DNA from: DATMNI01 sp035570275
GTDB lineage: Bacteria; Acidobacteriota; Terriglobia; Bryobacterales; Bryobacteraceae
Assembly (NCBI GenBank): GCA_035570275.1
Contig: DATMNI010000034.1
Span: 1-23,619, forward strand
DNA length: 23,619 nt
Direction of reading: 5' to 3'
This document shows positions 6,599 to 13,432 of the stretch, piece by piece (the first letter of the stretch is position 1; each line of letters starts with the position of its first letter). The notes beneath the pieces were generated by a model, which searched no databases, was not told where the DNA came from, and saw only the letters and a program-made list of their open reading frames with translations. A program made the position numbers and the translations under genes.

Positions 6599-7270
6599 CG
6601 TCTCGTAATATCCTCTTTTCCCTATCACCCACTGCGCCGCCTTCAACGCGCCGCGGGCGAAACCTTCGCGGCTGCGGGCGGTATGGCGCAGCGTAATGGT
6701 GTCGGCGGCGGAATCGAAACCGATCTCGTGGGTGCCGGGGTGAGCGCCGGCCCGGTTGGAACTGACATCGATCGTCCGCGAATAGCCAGCCTTCTTCATT
6801 TCATCCACCAGTTTCAGTAGTGTACCTGACGGCGCGTCCTTTTTGGTGTGGTGATGAATCTCCCAGGCCCACGAACCGTACTCCGGCTCCGTGGACAAAA
6901 GGCGCGCGGCTTCCTGCACCAGCCTGAAAAACGCGGTCACGCCTACCGAGAAATTCGGGCTCCATACCAGACCTGTCTGGCATTTCTCCACCGCGGCCTT
7001 CACGGCGTCGGCCTGCTCCTGCCAACCGGTGGTCCCGATCACCATGTTGACGCCCAGAGCGGCGATGCCTTCCACATTTTGCCGTACGGCTGCGGGAATC
7101 GAAAAATCGATGGCCACATCCACGCCCCGGAAATTTTCCGCGGTGACGCCTTCGCCCGATGCGTTGTTGAACTCGTCGAGTTTCAGCACCACGCGAAAAT
7201 CGTACTGCGGCGCCAGCGTTTCCACCAGCCTGCCCATCTTGCCGTAGCCGACAATGGCGAGGTTAGGCAT
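6596..7270 (-). CDS. dapB: 4-hydroxy-tetrahydrodipicolinate reductase
   Basis: 224 residues. DapB reduces the DapA product to tetrahydrodipicolinate using NAD(P)H. The N-terminal Rossmann fold shows GYGKMG (8-13). IDFSIPAA and IGTTGW follow. The substrate site is EIHHHTKKDAPSGT, with the catalytic His and Lys of the family. The protein is shorter than E. coli DapB (273) mainly because the Rossmann half is compact, as in many bacteria. The C-terminus stops at GKRGYYET, where related enzymes continue with a short (M)xDVL-type tail; the stop codon is provided by the adjoining repeat element. AAAGAGG lies 6 bases before the ATG, which overlaps the lysC end by 8 bases. Confidence 0.95.
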   Translation of the reverse strand: MPNLAIVGYGKMGRLVETLAPQYDFRVVLKLDEFNNASGEGVTAENFRGVDVAIDFSIPAAVRQNVEGIAALGVNMVIGTTGWQEQADAVKAAVEKCQTGLVWSPNFSVGVTAFFRLVQEAARLLSTEPEYGSWAWEIHHHTKKDAPSGTLLKLVDEMKKAGYSRTIDVSSNRAGAHPGTHEIGFDSAADTITLRHTARSREGFARGALKAAQWVIGKRGYYET

Positions 7271-8714
7271 GCACGGCCTCTTTGCGCTCGAAGACGGCCG
7301 GGTCCAACTCCGAGAAAAACTCGCGGTGCAGTGCGTCGACGGTACGGAAGAGATCGGCCTCGGCCACCACGAAGCTCAAATTCAGCAGCGAGGCGCCCTG
7401 GGAAATCATGCGGATGTTGATGCCATCGAGCGCATTGAAAACACGGCGCGCAACACCCGGCGTGTAGCGGATGTTTTCGCCCACCAGACAGACGATGACG
7501 CCGTCATGCTCTACGGTGGCTTCGGCAAACTGCCGCAATTCGCCCAGGATCATGTCGAGGTTCCTGGTGGTGTCGATGGTCAGGGACACGCTGACCTCAG
7601 AGGTAGCCACCATGTCCACCGGGGTTTCATACCGGTCGAAAACCTCGAAGATGCGGCGCAGGAAACCGTGGGCCATCAGCATACGGGTGGAGTGAATGTT
7701 GACCGTGGCGATTTTGCGCTTGCAGGCGATGGACTTCACCACGTTGTCGCAAGGCACGGTTTCAGCGGTGATGCGGGTGCCCGGCACATCGGGCCGGCGG
7801 GAGTTCAGAATCAGGACCGGGATGTTCTTCTCGATGGCCGGAACCACGGTGGCCGGGTGCAGCACCTTGGCGCCGAAGTACGCCAGTTCGGCGGCCTCCG
7901 CGAACGAAATGCTCTTGACCCGATGACCGCCGGGGAGGATGGTGGGGTCGGCTGTGAGCATGCCATCCACGTCGGTCCAGATCTGGATTTCCTCGGCATC
8001 GATTCCGGCGCCCACGATCGACGCCGTGAAATCAGACCCGCCGCGGCCCAGCGTGGTGGTGACGCCATCCTCGGTGGAGCCGATGAAGCCGCCCATTACC
8101 ACGACGCTTTGGGCGGCGATGGGCGGAATGGTCTTCGCCAGCCGCGCATAGGTTTCGGGGAAATCTGGCGCGGCCTGGGTGTGGCGATGGTCGGTGACAA
8201 TGAGGTCGCGCGAATCCACGTGCTCGGCCTTGATGCCGAAATGGCGGAAGGCCAGGGTGACGATGTAGCTGGAAAGCCGCTCGCCGTAACTGGAAATGGC
8301 GTCGATGGAGCGCGGCGTGAGCTCGCCCAGCACGGCCAGGCCCTTCACCAGTTCGGTGAGTTCCTGGAAGTGCTCATCGAGCGTGCGGTCGAGCGCCGCG
8401 CGGTCGGCCAGAGGCACCACGCGGCGGGCCTCGCGCGAGTGATAATCGCGCAATTCGTGGAGCTGGCGAAGGTACTCCTGGCGCTTGCCCTGGGTGGCGC
8501 CGAGGATGGCGCCCGGGTTGGTCCCCCCAATGGCGCCCGGGTTGGTCCCTCCGATAGCAGTAGACGCCAGCGCCAGCAGCTTGTTGGTGGTCCTGCCCAT
8601 GGCCGATACCACCACCACCGGCCGCCGGCCGACGCGCGCTTTGACGATGCCCGCAACGCGTTCGATGGCGGCGGCCGATTCCACCGAAGTGCCGCCGAAC
8701 TTCATCACAATCAT
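7263..8714 (-). CDS. lysC: Aspartate kinase
   Basis: 483 residues. Phosphorylates aspartate, the first step of the aspartate-family pathway. The kinase domain starts with MIVMKFGGTSV (Lys5 of KFGGTS), followed by VVVVSAMGRTTN, ISSYGERLSS, GRGGSDFTAS and WTDVDGMLTADP. Two ACT domains fill the C-terminus (about 325-470), seen at TVNIHSTRMLMAHGFL and VIVCLVGENIRYTPGVARRV, the usual site of feedback by lysine or threonine. It is monofunctional, with no homoserine dehydrogenase part. The start at 8714 shares one base with the asd stop (TGATG) and has GGAAGGG about 8 bases upstream. Residues 54-69 are a duplicated octapeptide in a surface loop, which is unusual. The end overlaps dapB by 8 bases. 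Confidence 0.96.
   Translation of the reverse strand: MIVMKFGGTSVESAAAIERVAGIVKARVGRRPVVVVSAMGRTTNKLLALASTAIGGTNPGAIGGTNPGAILGATQGKRQEYLRQLHELRDYHSREARRVVPLADRAALDRTLDEHFQELTELVKGLAVLGELTPRSIDAISSYGERLSSYIVTLAFRHFGIKAEHVDSRDLIVTDHRHTQAAPDFPETYARLAKTIPPIAAQSVVVMGGFIGSTEDGVTTTLGRGGSDFTASIVGAGIDAEEIQIWTDVDGMLTADPTILPGGHRVKSISFAEAAELAYFGAKVLHPATVVPAIEKNIPVLILNSRRPDVPGTRITAETVPCDNVVKSIACKRKIATVNIHSTRMLMAHGFLRRIFEVFDRYETPVDMVATSEVSVSLTIDTTRNLDMILGELRQFAEATVEHDGVIVCLVGENIRYTPGVARRVFNALDGINIRMISQGASLLNLSFVVAEADLFRTVDALHREFFSELDPAVFERKEAVHA
8506..8553. repeat. 24-bp in-frame tandem duplication inside lysC
   Basis: Two consecutive 24-base copies, 8506-8529 and 8530-8553, differ at two positions. They encode the octapeptide IGGTNPGA twice (residues 54-69 of aspartokinase), followed by a looser third echo (ILGAT). 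It lies between the first kinase strands and the long helical insertion. Confidence 0.9.
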
Positions 8715-9757
8715 CAGTCGAGCATCCCTTCCGAATGCATCAGCTCGGCATTCAACACGGCGGCGCCGGCCGCGCCGCGTATGGTGTTGTGGCCCATGGC
8801 GACGAATTTGTAATCCAGCACCGGGCAGGGGCGCAGACGGCCCACGAAGGCCGCCATGCCGCACTCCCGCTCCGCGTCCTTGCGGGGCTGCGGACGGTTG
8901 GCTTCCGGCATGTAGATCACCGGCCGCGGTGGCGCGCTGGGCAGTTGGCGCTGCTGCGGGAGGGCGGTGAAGCTGTCGAAGGCATGGCGCACATCGGCTT
9001 CCGAAGGCTTCGCCGAAAACTCCACCGAGACCGTCACCGTGTGGCCATCCACCACCGCCACCCGGTTGCAGTGCGCGCTCACCTTGGCGGCCAGCGGCTC
9101 AATGTGATCGCCGCGGAATTCGCCCATGATCTTCTGGGTCTCCTGCTGCATTTTTTCTTCTTCGCCGCCGATGAAAGGAACCACGTTGCCCAGAATGTCC
9201 ATGGAGGCAACGCCCGGATATCCGGCGCCGGAAACGGCCTGCAGCGTGGTGGTGACGATCTTGGTGATGCCGAACTGCTTCAGCGGCGCCAGGCCCATGG
9301 TCAGCACGATGGTGGAGCAGTTCGGATTGGTCACGATCTGCCCCTTCCAGCCGCGGACGCGCTGTTGGAACGGGACCAGCTTCAGGTGGTCCGGATTGAT
9401 TTCGGGAACCAGCAGCGGCACGTCCTTTTCCATGCGATGGTTGCGGGAATTGGAAACCACGATATGGCCGGCCTGCGCGTAGGCGCGCTCAATCTCAGTG
9501 GCCACGGATGCATCCATCGCCGAAAACAGCAGGCGCGGCGCGTTCCCCGGCTTGCATTCGTCCACGGTCATATCGGCCACGGTGTCGGGGACCACGCCCA
9601 GGTGCCACGTCATGGCGTCGCGGTACTTCTTGCCGGCCGAGCGGTCGCTGGCGCCGAGCCACTTCAGCTCGAACCACTGGTTGCCTTGCAGGAACTTGAT
9701 GAAATGCTGGCCCACCATTCCGGTGGCGCCCAGGATGCCTACTTCGATTTTTTGCAT
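8714..9757 (-). CDS. asd: Aspartate-semialdehyde dehydrogenase
   Basis: 347 residues. Reduces aspartyl phosphate to aspartate semialdehyde with NADPH. The N-terminal nucleotide site is GILGATGMVGQ (7-17). The catalytic cysteine is Cys147 in TNPNCSTI and the catalytic histidine is His229 in SAHCNRV. The overall pattern (GEFRGDH, MGHNTIRGAAGA near the end) fits the archaeal/fungal-like branch of Asd rather than the E. coli type. The frame is open upstream to 9880, but the ATG at 9757 begins at the conserved first strand (MQKIEVGILG) and is chosen. It overlaps the dapE-like gene by 19 bases and shares one base with lysC. Confidence 0.95.
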   Translation of the reverse strand: MQKIEVGILGATGMVGQHFIKFLQGNQWFELKWLGASDRSAGKKYRDAMTWHLGVVPDTVADMTVDECKPGNAPRLLFSAMDASVATEIERAYAQAGHIVVSNSRNHRMEKDVPLLVPEINPDHLKLVPFQQRVRGWKGQIVTNPNCSTIVLTMGLAPLKQFGITKIVTTTLQAVSGAGYPGVASMDILGNVVPFIGGEEEKMQQETQKIMGEFRGDHIEPLAAKVSAHCNRVAVVDGHTVTVSVEFSAKPSEADVRHAFDSFTALPQQRQLPSAPPRPVIYMPEANRPQPRKDAERECGMAAFVGRLRPCPVLDYKFVAMGHNTIRGAAGAAVLNAELMHSEGMLD

Positions 9758-10755
9758 AGTTGCTTTACCATTTGTTGATAGATTTGAACGGCTTCGATGA
9801 GTTGCGCTTTGGGCACGCGTTCTTCGAGCGTGTGCGCTACGTGAATGGTTCCCGGCCCGATGAGGAATGGCTCGCCCCATTGGCCCGCGAACGCCGGGAT
9901 GTCGCTGGTGTAAGCCACCACGGTAGTGGGAATGCCCTCCACCGCATTCAGCAGCAGCGCGGGGATTTCGATGACCTCGCGCAACTCGGCCCGGCCCTCC
10001 ACGGCGCGATGCAGTGCGGCTTTGGTTTCGGTGGAATCGCCCACCAGCCGGATCATGATATCGGCCTTGGCCTCATCGGCGACCACGTTGGGCGCGCGTC
10101 CGCCTGCGAGCGTCCCGATGTTGAGCGTGCTGGGCCCGAGAAGCGCATCGACGGGAAGAGGGATGCGCCGGACTTCGGCCAGCGCATCGATGAGTTTGTG
10201 GATGGCCGAATCGCCCAGTTCCGGATACGCCGAGTGCGCCATCTTCCCGCTGGCGGCCACTTCGTACCGTAACGCGCCTTTGGAACCGAGCGCCAGTTTG
10301 TTTTCGGTGGGTTCGCCGTTAATAATGTATTTGGACCCGCGCGGATCTCGCGAAGCCTTATAAGCCCCGGCGCTATTGCGCTCCTCGCCTACCACGAACA
10401 GCAGGCCGAAACCGCGCTCGCCGGATTCGAGCAGGCCCTCGACGGCCTTAATCATGGCGGCGATGATGCCTTTGGTGTCGCAGGCGCCGCGGCCCCAGAC
10501 GAATTCCTCGTCTTCGCGGGAGGCGATGTACGGCGGTACGGTGTCCATGTGGGTGGAGAGCGTGACCTGCAACGGATCGCCCCACTGCGCGAAGATGTTG
10601 AACCGCCGCGCCTCCACTTCGATGCGCTCCACATGCCCGCTGAACTCCGTCGCCAGTTGCGACAGGTACATGTAGAGAAAGTTGCCGACCCGCTCCTCAT
10701 TGATGGTGATCGATTCGATATCGATCAGCGCGCGCGTGAGTTCAAAGAGGTCCAT
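9739..10755 (-). CDS. dapE: M20-family deacylase, probable succinyl-diaminopimelate desuccinylase
   Basis: 338 residues of the M20 di-zinc peptidase family. Metal and catalytic residues are all visible: His69 and Asp71 in STHMDTVP, bridging Asp93 in GRGACDTKG, the Glu124-Glu125 pair in VVGEERNSAG, a GEPT motif, and a C-terminal His in GPGTIHVAH. The dimerisation (lid) domain lies between, starting near GKMAHSAYPELGDS. M20 members include DapE, ArgE and carboxypeptidases, which are hard to separate by motifs. First place in an operon with dapD, which makes the succinylated intermediate, argues for removal of succinate from N-succinyl-LL-diaminopimelate; the symbol rests on that context. No Shine-Dalgarno precedes the ATG; a TACAAT box ends 5 bases before it. 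Confidence 0.85.
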   Translation of the reverse strand: MDLFELTRALIDIESITINEERVGNFLYMYLSQLATEFSGHVERIEVEARRFNIFAQWGDPLQVTLSTHMDTVPPYIASREDEEFVWGRGACDTKGIIAAMIKAVEGLLESGERGFGLLFVVGEERNSAGAYKASRDPRGSKYIINGEPTENKLALGSKGALRYEVAASGKMAHSAYPELGDSAIHKLIDALAEVRRIPLPVDALLGPSTLNIGTLAGGRAPNVVADEAKADIMIRLVGDSTETKAALHRAVEGRAELREVIEIPALLLNAVEGIPTTVVAYTSDIPAFAGQWGEPFLIGPGTIHVAHTLEERVPKAQLIEAVQIYQQMVKQLCKKSK

Positions 10756-10760
10756 GTTTA

Positions 10761-10766
10761 ATTGTA
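10761..10766 (-). promoter_or_regulatory. -10-like box just before the lysine operon
   Basis: TACAAT on the minus strand (five of six consensus bases) ends 5 bases before the operon's first ATG. With no ribosome-binding site visible, this suggests a leaderless transcript, as for the SIMPL gene. No convincing -35 is present; the region where it should lie is the hairpin at 10767-10792. Confidence 0.35.
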
Positions 10767-10900
10767 GTGGCGGCGACCCTCTGGGTCGCCACCCATTTCG
10801 CGGCCAATACTTAAGCGGGAGAAAAGCGAGAGAAGGAAGAGACGCGGGCTGCCCCGCGTGTTTCGATCCCGATAGCGCTCCACCCGCTTGAGAACGGGTG
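10767..10900. repeat. Cluster of three palindromes upstream of the lysine operon
   Basis: Three separate hairpins lie within 134 bases. First, GGCGACCC / GGGTCGCC at 10772-10790 with a 3-base loop, extended outside by GT/AC. Second, ACGCGGG / CCCGCGT at 10842-10859 with a 4-base loop. Third, CACCCG / CGGGTG at 10881-10900 with an 8-base loop. They may be repetitive extragenic palindromes or regulatory structures. The first overlaps the expected -35 region of the operon. Confidence 0.6.
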
Positions 10901-11614
10901 ACAGTGAGCAGGTATTAACCTGACTCCCCAACCGGTAGGAATTGGCTTTCCGTTCCAGTTTCGGCGGATCTGCTATCGGCCCCTTTCGCCCGGACATCCG
11001 AAGCGCACTCGGAATTCCTGTCCGGCTACTGCTGGCCGCCGCACCTCTACCGCGAAAACTCAGGATAGCGAAGAGCGCAAGGGCAAGTCAAATCGCGAGG
11101 GTAGCGCGGGGAGCCGGCGGCAGTGCGGGTCGGGGGCAAGGGCTGGGGTTGTGACGCATCTTGCGAGACTCCGCGGAACACTGGCGCGGAGGCGAAGCCG
11201 ACCCGGAGATGCTCCAACTCATGCAGCGTGGCCAATATCCGTTACCGAGCGGCCCCTGGGATCCAAATGCCAAACCAGCAAGTTAAATGTGAATTCCGTG
11301 ATGAAATGAGAGGTGGCGACAGGGGACGCAAACCGCTGTTCAGCGCAGGGATTGGCCGGACTCAAAGAAAGCGGTTCGCGCGTACCTTTGCCATCACCAA
11401 AGATCGCCACCGGCGGATATCACCCTTCCATCCGGCTGCACCGGGCCAACGATATCCACGTCATGCAGTACCGCCGTCTGCCAAACGTTGCCGACGCGCG
11501 CAAAGAATCCCGCCGTATCTTCGGGCAGATGCATTGGCTCACTGGCGACCAAGCCGGCCTGCACAACCAGCCATCGGTAATTGAAATCGCGGAGCTTACA
11601 ATAAAGGCAGCCCT
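10901..11614. other. Spacer without an intact gene, with coding-like debris
   Basis: No frame here gives a recognisable complete protein. Two stretches read like pieces of old genes. On the plus strand, 11155-11286 encodes a 43-codon run including AEHWRGGEADPEMLQLMQRG and ending in TAA. On the minus strand, 11394-11612 is listed separately. No rRNA, tRNA or insertion-sequence end was seen. Confidence 0.5.
11394..11612 (-). pseudogene. Gene-like fragment without a start codon, unrecognised
   Basis: A 72-codon open stretch between a TAG and a TGA, reading like genuine protein (for example LRDFNYRWLVVQAGLVA and FFARVGNVWQTAVLHDVDIV). There is no ATG near its beginning; only an internal ATG and some GTG/TTG codons occur. 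I cannot assign it to a family. It is adjacent to other decayed genes, so a truncated remnant is more likely than a new small gene. Confidence 0.3.
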
Positions 11615-11957
11615 ATGACCATCGAAGAGCGATTTGAGCGTATCGAGCACGTCACCGCCGGCATGGCCGAAGAGCGGCGCCGGGATCGCGAAGAAGACCG
11701 CCAGCTATGGCGGGAGACGCAGCGGCAAATCACCGAGCTGGCGCAAAAACTCGCAGCGGCAAATCGACCAACTGACGCAGAAGATCGCGGATACGAACTC
11801 CGCCATCACCCGCATGGGGGACGAGATGCGCGCCGCCGATCGGCGCTTGGGGGAGCGGATCGAAGCCGTAAACGACGCCCTCAGTCGGCGGATCGCGGAA
11901 ATGGTATCGGGTATCGGGGAGTGGATGCGCACCGGAGGAAAACAATCAAACACCTGA
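11615..11957 (+). pseudogene. Short coiled-coil protein gene broken by one frameshift
   Basis: The reading frame starts MTIEERFERIEHVTAGMAEE and continues as a charged, heptad-like coiled coil to about QRQITELAQK (near 11745). It then loses sense, while the +1 frame continues the same kind of protein (SQRQIDQLTQKIADTNSAIT to GIGEWMRTGGKQSNT, stop at 11957). Removing one A from the A5 run at 11745-11749 joins both halves into a continuous 113-residue coiled coil. The DNA repeat CGCAGCGGCAAATC (11719 and 11753 regions) gives the repeated QRQI register. Similar small MTIEER-type coiled-coil proteins are common in Solibacter relatives; their function is unknown. A sequencing error or slippage on the A run cannot be excluded. 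Confidence 0.6.
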
Positions 11958-12439
11958 CGGCGTTCGCTGTTTGCTTGATCGGCTCCATCTTGCCCGCCGT
12001 GGCTTAGCCGGGTTCGGAATCGTTCTTGCAAGGCTTGAGGGATGCTACGTCGAATTTCGGCGTGACCGCAAGCGATTGCGTCTGTCCGATCGCAATGACG
12101 GCGGCGGTGGCGGCGAGTCAACGCGGCCGTGGTCCCTTTTCGCTCGTCAATCAAAACCAGGTCCGCCGGCAGGGACAGGGCGAGTGCGATGGCGGCTCGT
12201 TCCCCCGCTCCCAAAGACAACAGCGCGGGATCGTCGACAGCCCCCACCGTCATCACTTCAACCCAATCCGGAACGCGCGTCGCCCATTCACGAACCCTGG
12301 GCGGAGCCGTGGATTGGCACAACTCTTTGTGGACGGCGTCCGGAACGAACACTTTCCCAAGCAACCGGGCAAGGATATCGATGTGATCGAGGATCAGCAG
12401 GCAACAAACAGGGCTGGTGTCGGCTACGACCAGGCGCAT
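11705..12439 (-). pseudogene. PIN-domain (DUF3368-type) toxin gene, 3' end lost
   Basis: The first 110 residues (12110-12439) are a PIN ribonuclease domain: MRLVVADTSPVCCLL with Asp7, FVPDAVHKEL with Glu39, LGAGERAAIALALSL with Glu80, and LVLIDERKG with Asp98. These acidic residues would form the metal site. Family members are about 150-165 residues and continue with a strand reading (G)LxVxGTxGVL; here homology stops after TAALTRR. The frame stays open by chance to 11705 through a basic, unrelated tail that is antisense to the coiled-coil gene. The gene shares one base with the preceding UPF0175 gene (TGATG), as usual for this toxin-antitoxin type. Loss of the last strand and helices makes activity doubtful. 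Confidence 0.65.
12004..12117 (-). pseudogene. N-terminal fragment of a TIGR03435-like exported protein
   Basis: A 37-codon frame, bounded by TGA before and TAA after, reads LAATAAVIAIGQTQS and then PKFDVASLKPCKNDSEPG. The hydrophobic start resembles the end of a signal peptide. The (K)F(D/E)VASxKPC string is the characteristic opening of the mature TIGR03435 proteins, a large acidobacterial family of unknown function. Nothing of the rest of that family follows, and no start codon is present. It overlaps, in another frame, the open tail of the PIN gene, as if a broken gene end was joined to the toxin gene. Confidence 0.45.
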
Positions 12440-12695
12440 CAGAAGCCCAAGCGTCGAAAGGTCTCGCGTTCGCGCTCCAGGTCTTCCATGGTGTAATCGA
12501 TCCAGATGGCGTGCGCTTTGAGGAAGCCGTCGAGTTGGTAGCTGGTCTCAAGGCTGAGCAGTTGCGCCAATTCCGGCTTCGTGAGATGACCCTCCGTGTA
12601 TTCGTCTGCTGCAAACGCCTCCAAGGCCCGGCGCGACAAATCGCTGCCCTCGGCGCGAGGCGTCCCACTAGTTCGTCGGGAATCTGGATCGTCAG
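12439..12695 (-). pseudogene. UPF0175-family antitoxin, frameshifted and lacking a normal start
   Basis: Two frames together give one UPF0175 protein. The first 18 codons (12695-12642) read (L/M)TIQIPDELVGRLAPRAA; the next frame (12639-12439) reads LSRRALEAFAADEYTEGHLT and ends ERETFRRLGF. Restoring one base between 12640 and 12642 (GCGATTTG to GCGGATTTG) joins them as RAADLSRRALEAF, 85 residues, the normal size of the family. The expected start codon is CTG instead of ATG, although AGGGGAA is well placed upstream. UPF0175 proteins are usually partners of DUF3368 PIN toxins, which follow here with a one-base overlap. A short product starting at TTG 12639 (66 residues) is still possible, but it would lack the N-terminal strand. 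Confidence 0.65.
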
Positions 12696-12855
12696 GTCCG
12701 TTCCCCTACCCTACTCCGGCGGGCCGCAGCAGTCAACACAAATGGACGGCTACAGCGCCCTTGAGGCCCGGGCCGGCAGGTCGAAAACAATGTCTGCCCC
12801 GCCGGGCGCGTATACCGGTTAGACTGGTTGAATCCCCAATCTAAGGAGAATGACG

Positions 12856-13410
12856 ATGACTTATTACGGATCCAAAGAACTCGCCAACAGCTTCCGCACC
12901 GTGCGCAATAATACAATCGCGGTGGCCCAGGACATTCCCGAGGACAAATACGGATTTCAAACGGCTCCCGGAGCGCGCACCGTGGCACAGACGCTGGTGC
13001 ACATCGCGTTCGCACCGCGTTTGGCGCTGCAGATTCACCGTGTCGAACGCCGGCGTACGATGGAGGGCTTCGACTTTTCCGCCTTCCTGGCAAGCTCGGT
13101 GGCTGCCGAACAAGCGAACCACTCGAAAGCGCAAATTGTCGAGATGCTCCGCACGTCGGGCGACGACCTGGCGGCATGGCTGGGCGGCCTGACGGAAGAT
13201 TTTCTGGCCGAAGAGGTGGGTTACCCGCAGGGCATGACGCCGCCGGTTAAAACCCGCTTCGAAATGCTGCTCGGGCTCAAGGAGCACGAGATGCACCACC
13301 GCGCGCAACTCATGACGATGGAGCGTATGCTCGGAGTAGTCCCGCACCTGACCCGGCAGATGCAGGAACGGATCGCAGCCATGCAGACGACGTCAAAGGC
13401 GGGAGCGTAG
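12856..13410 (+). CDS. DinB family protein (metal-binding four-helix bundle)
   Basis: 184 residues of the DinB/YfiT fold. The three metal-ligand histidines are in place: His49 in TLVHIAF, and His144 and His148 in KEHEMHHRAQL. The last helix pattern LLGLKEHEMHHRAQLMTMER is typical. DinB-like proteins include thiol transferases and many members of unknown role; a thiol-dependent modification or detoxification role is possible but not shown. The start at 12856 is chosen over the ATG at 12850 because AAGGAG (12843-12848) is 7 bases from 12856 and only 1 base from 12850. It stands alone, convergent with the ADOP permease gene (22-base gap). Confidence 0.88.
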   Translation: MTYYGSKELANSFRTVRNNTIAVAQDIPEDKYGFQTAPGARTVAQTLVHIAFAPRLALQIHRVERRRTMEGFDFSAFLASSVAAEQANHSKAQIVEMLRTSGDDLAAWLGGLTEDFLAEEVGYPQGMTPPVKTRFEMLLGLKEHEMHHRAQLMTMERMLGVVPHLTRQMQERIAAMQTTSKAGA

Positions 13411-13432
13411 TCTGTTACGCGGGTTGTCCGGG

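Noticed and set aside
11123..11584. 153-codon plus-strand frame in the spacer before the coiled-coil gene
   Set aside because: Basic, Cys- and Pro-rich composition with no family pattern and no ribosome-binding site; other frames in the region read more like protein but only as fragments.
12005..12025. GGTTCGGAATC resembling a tRNA T-loop
   Set aside because: No acceptor, D or anticodon stems can be formed around it, and it encodes NDSEPG in the TIGR03435-like fragment.
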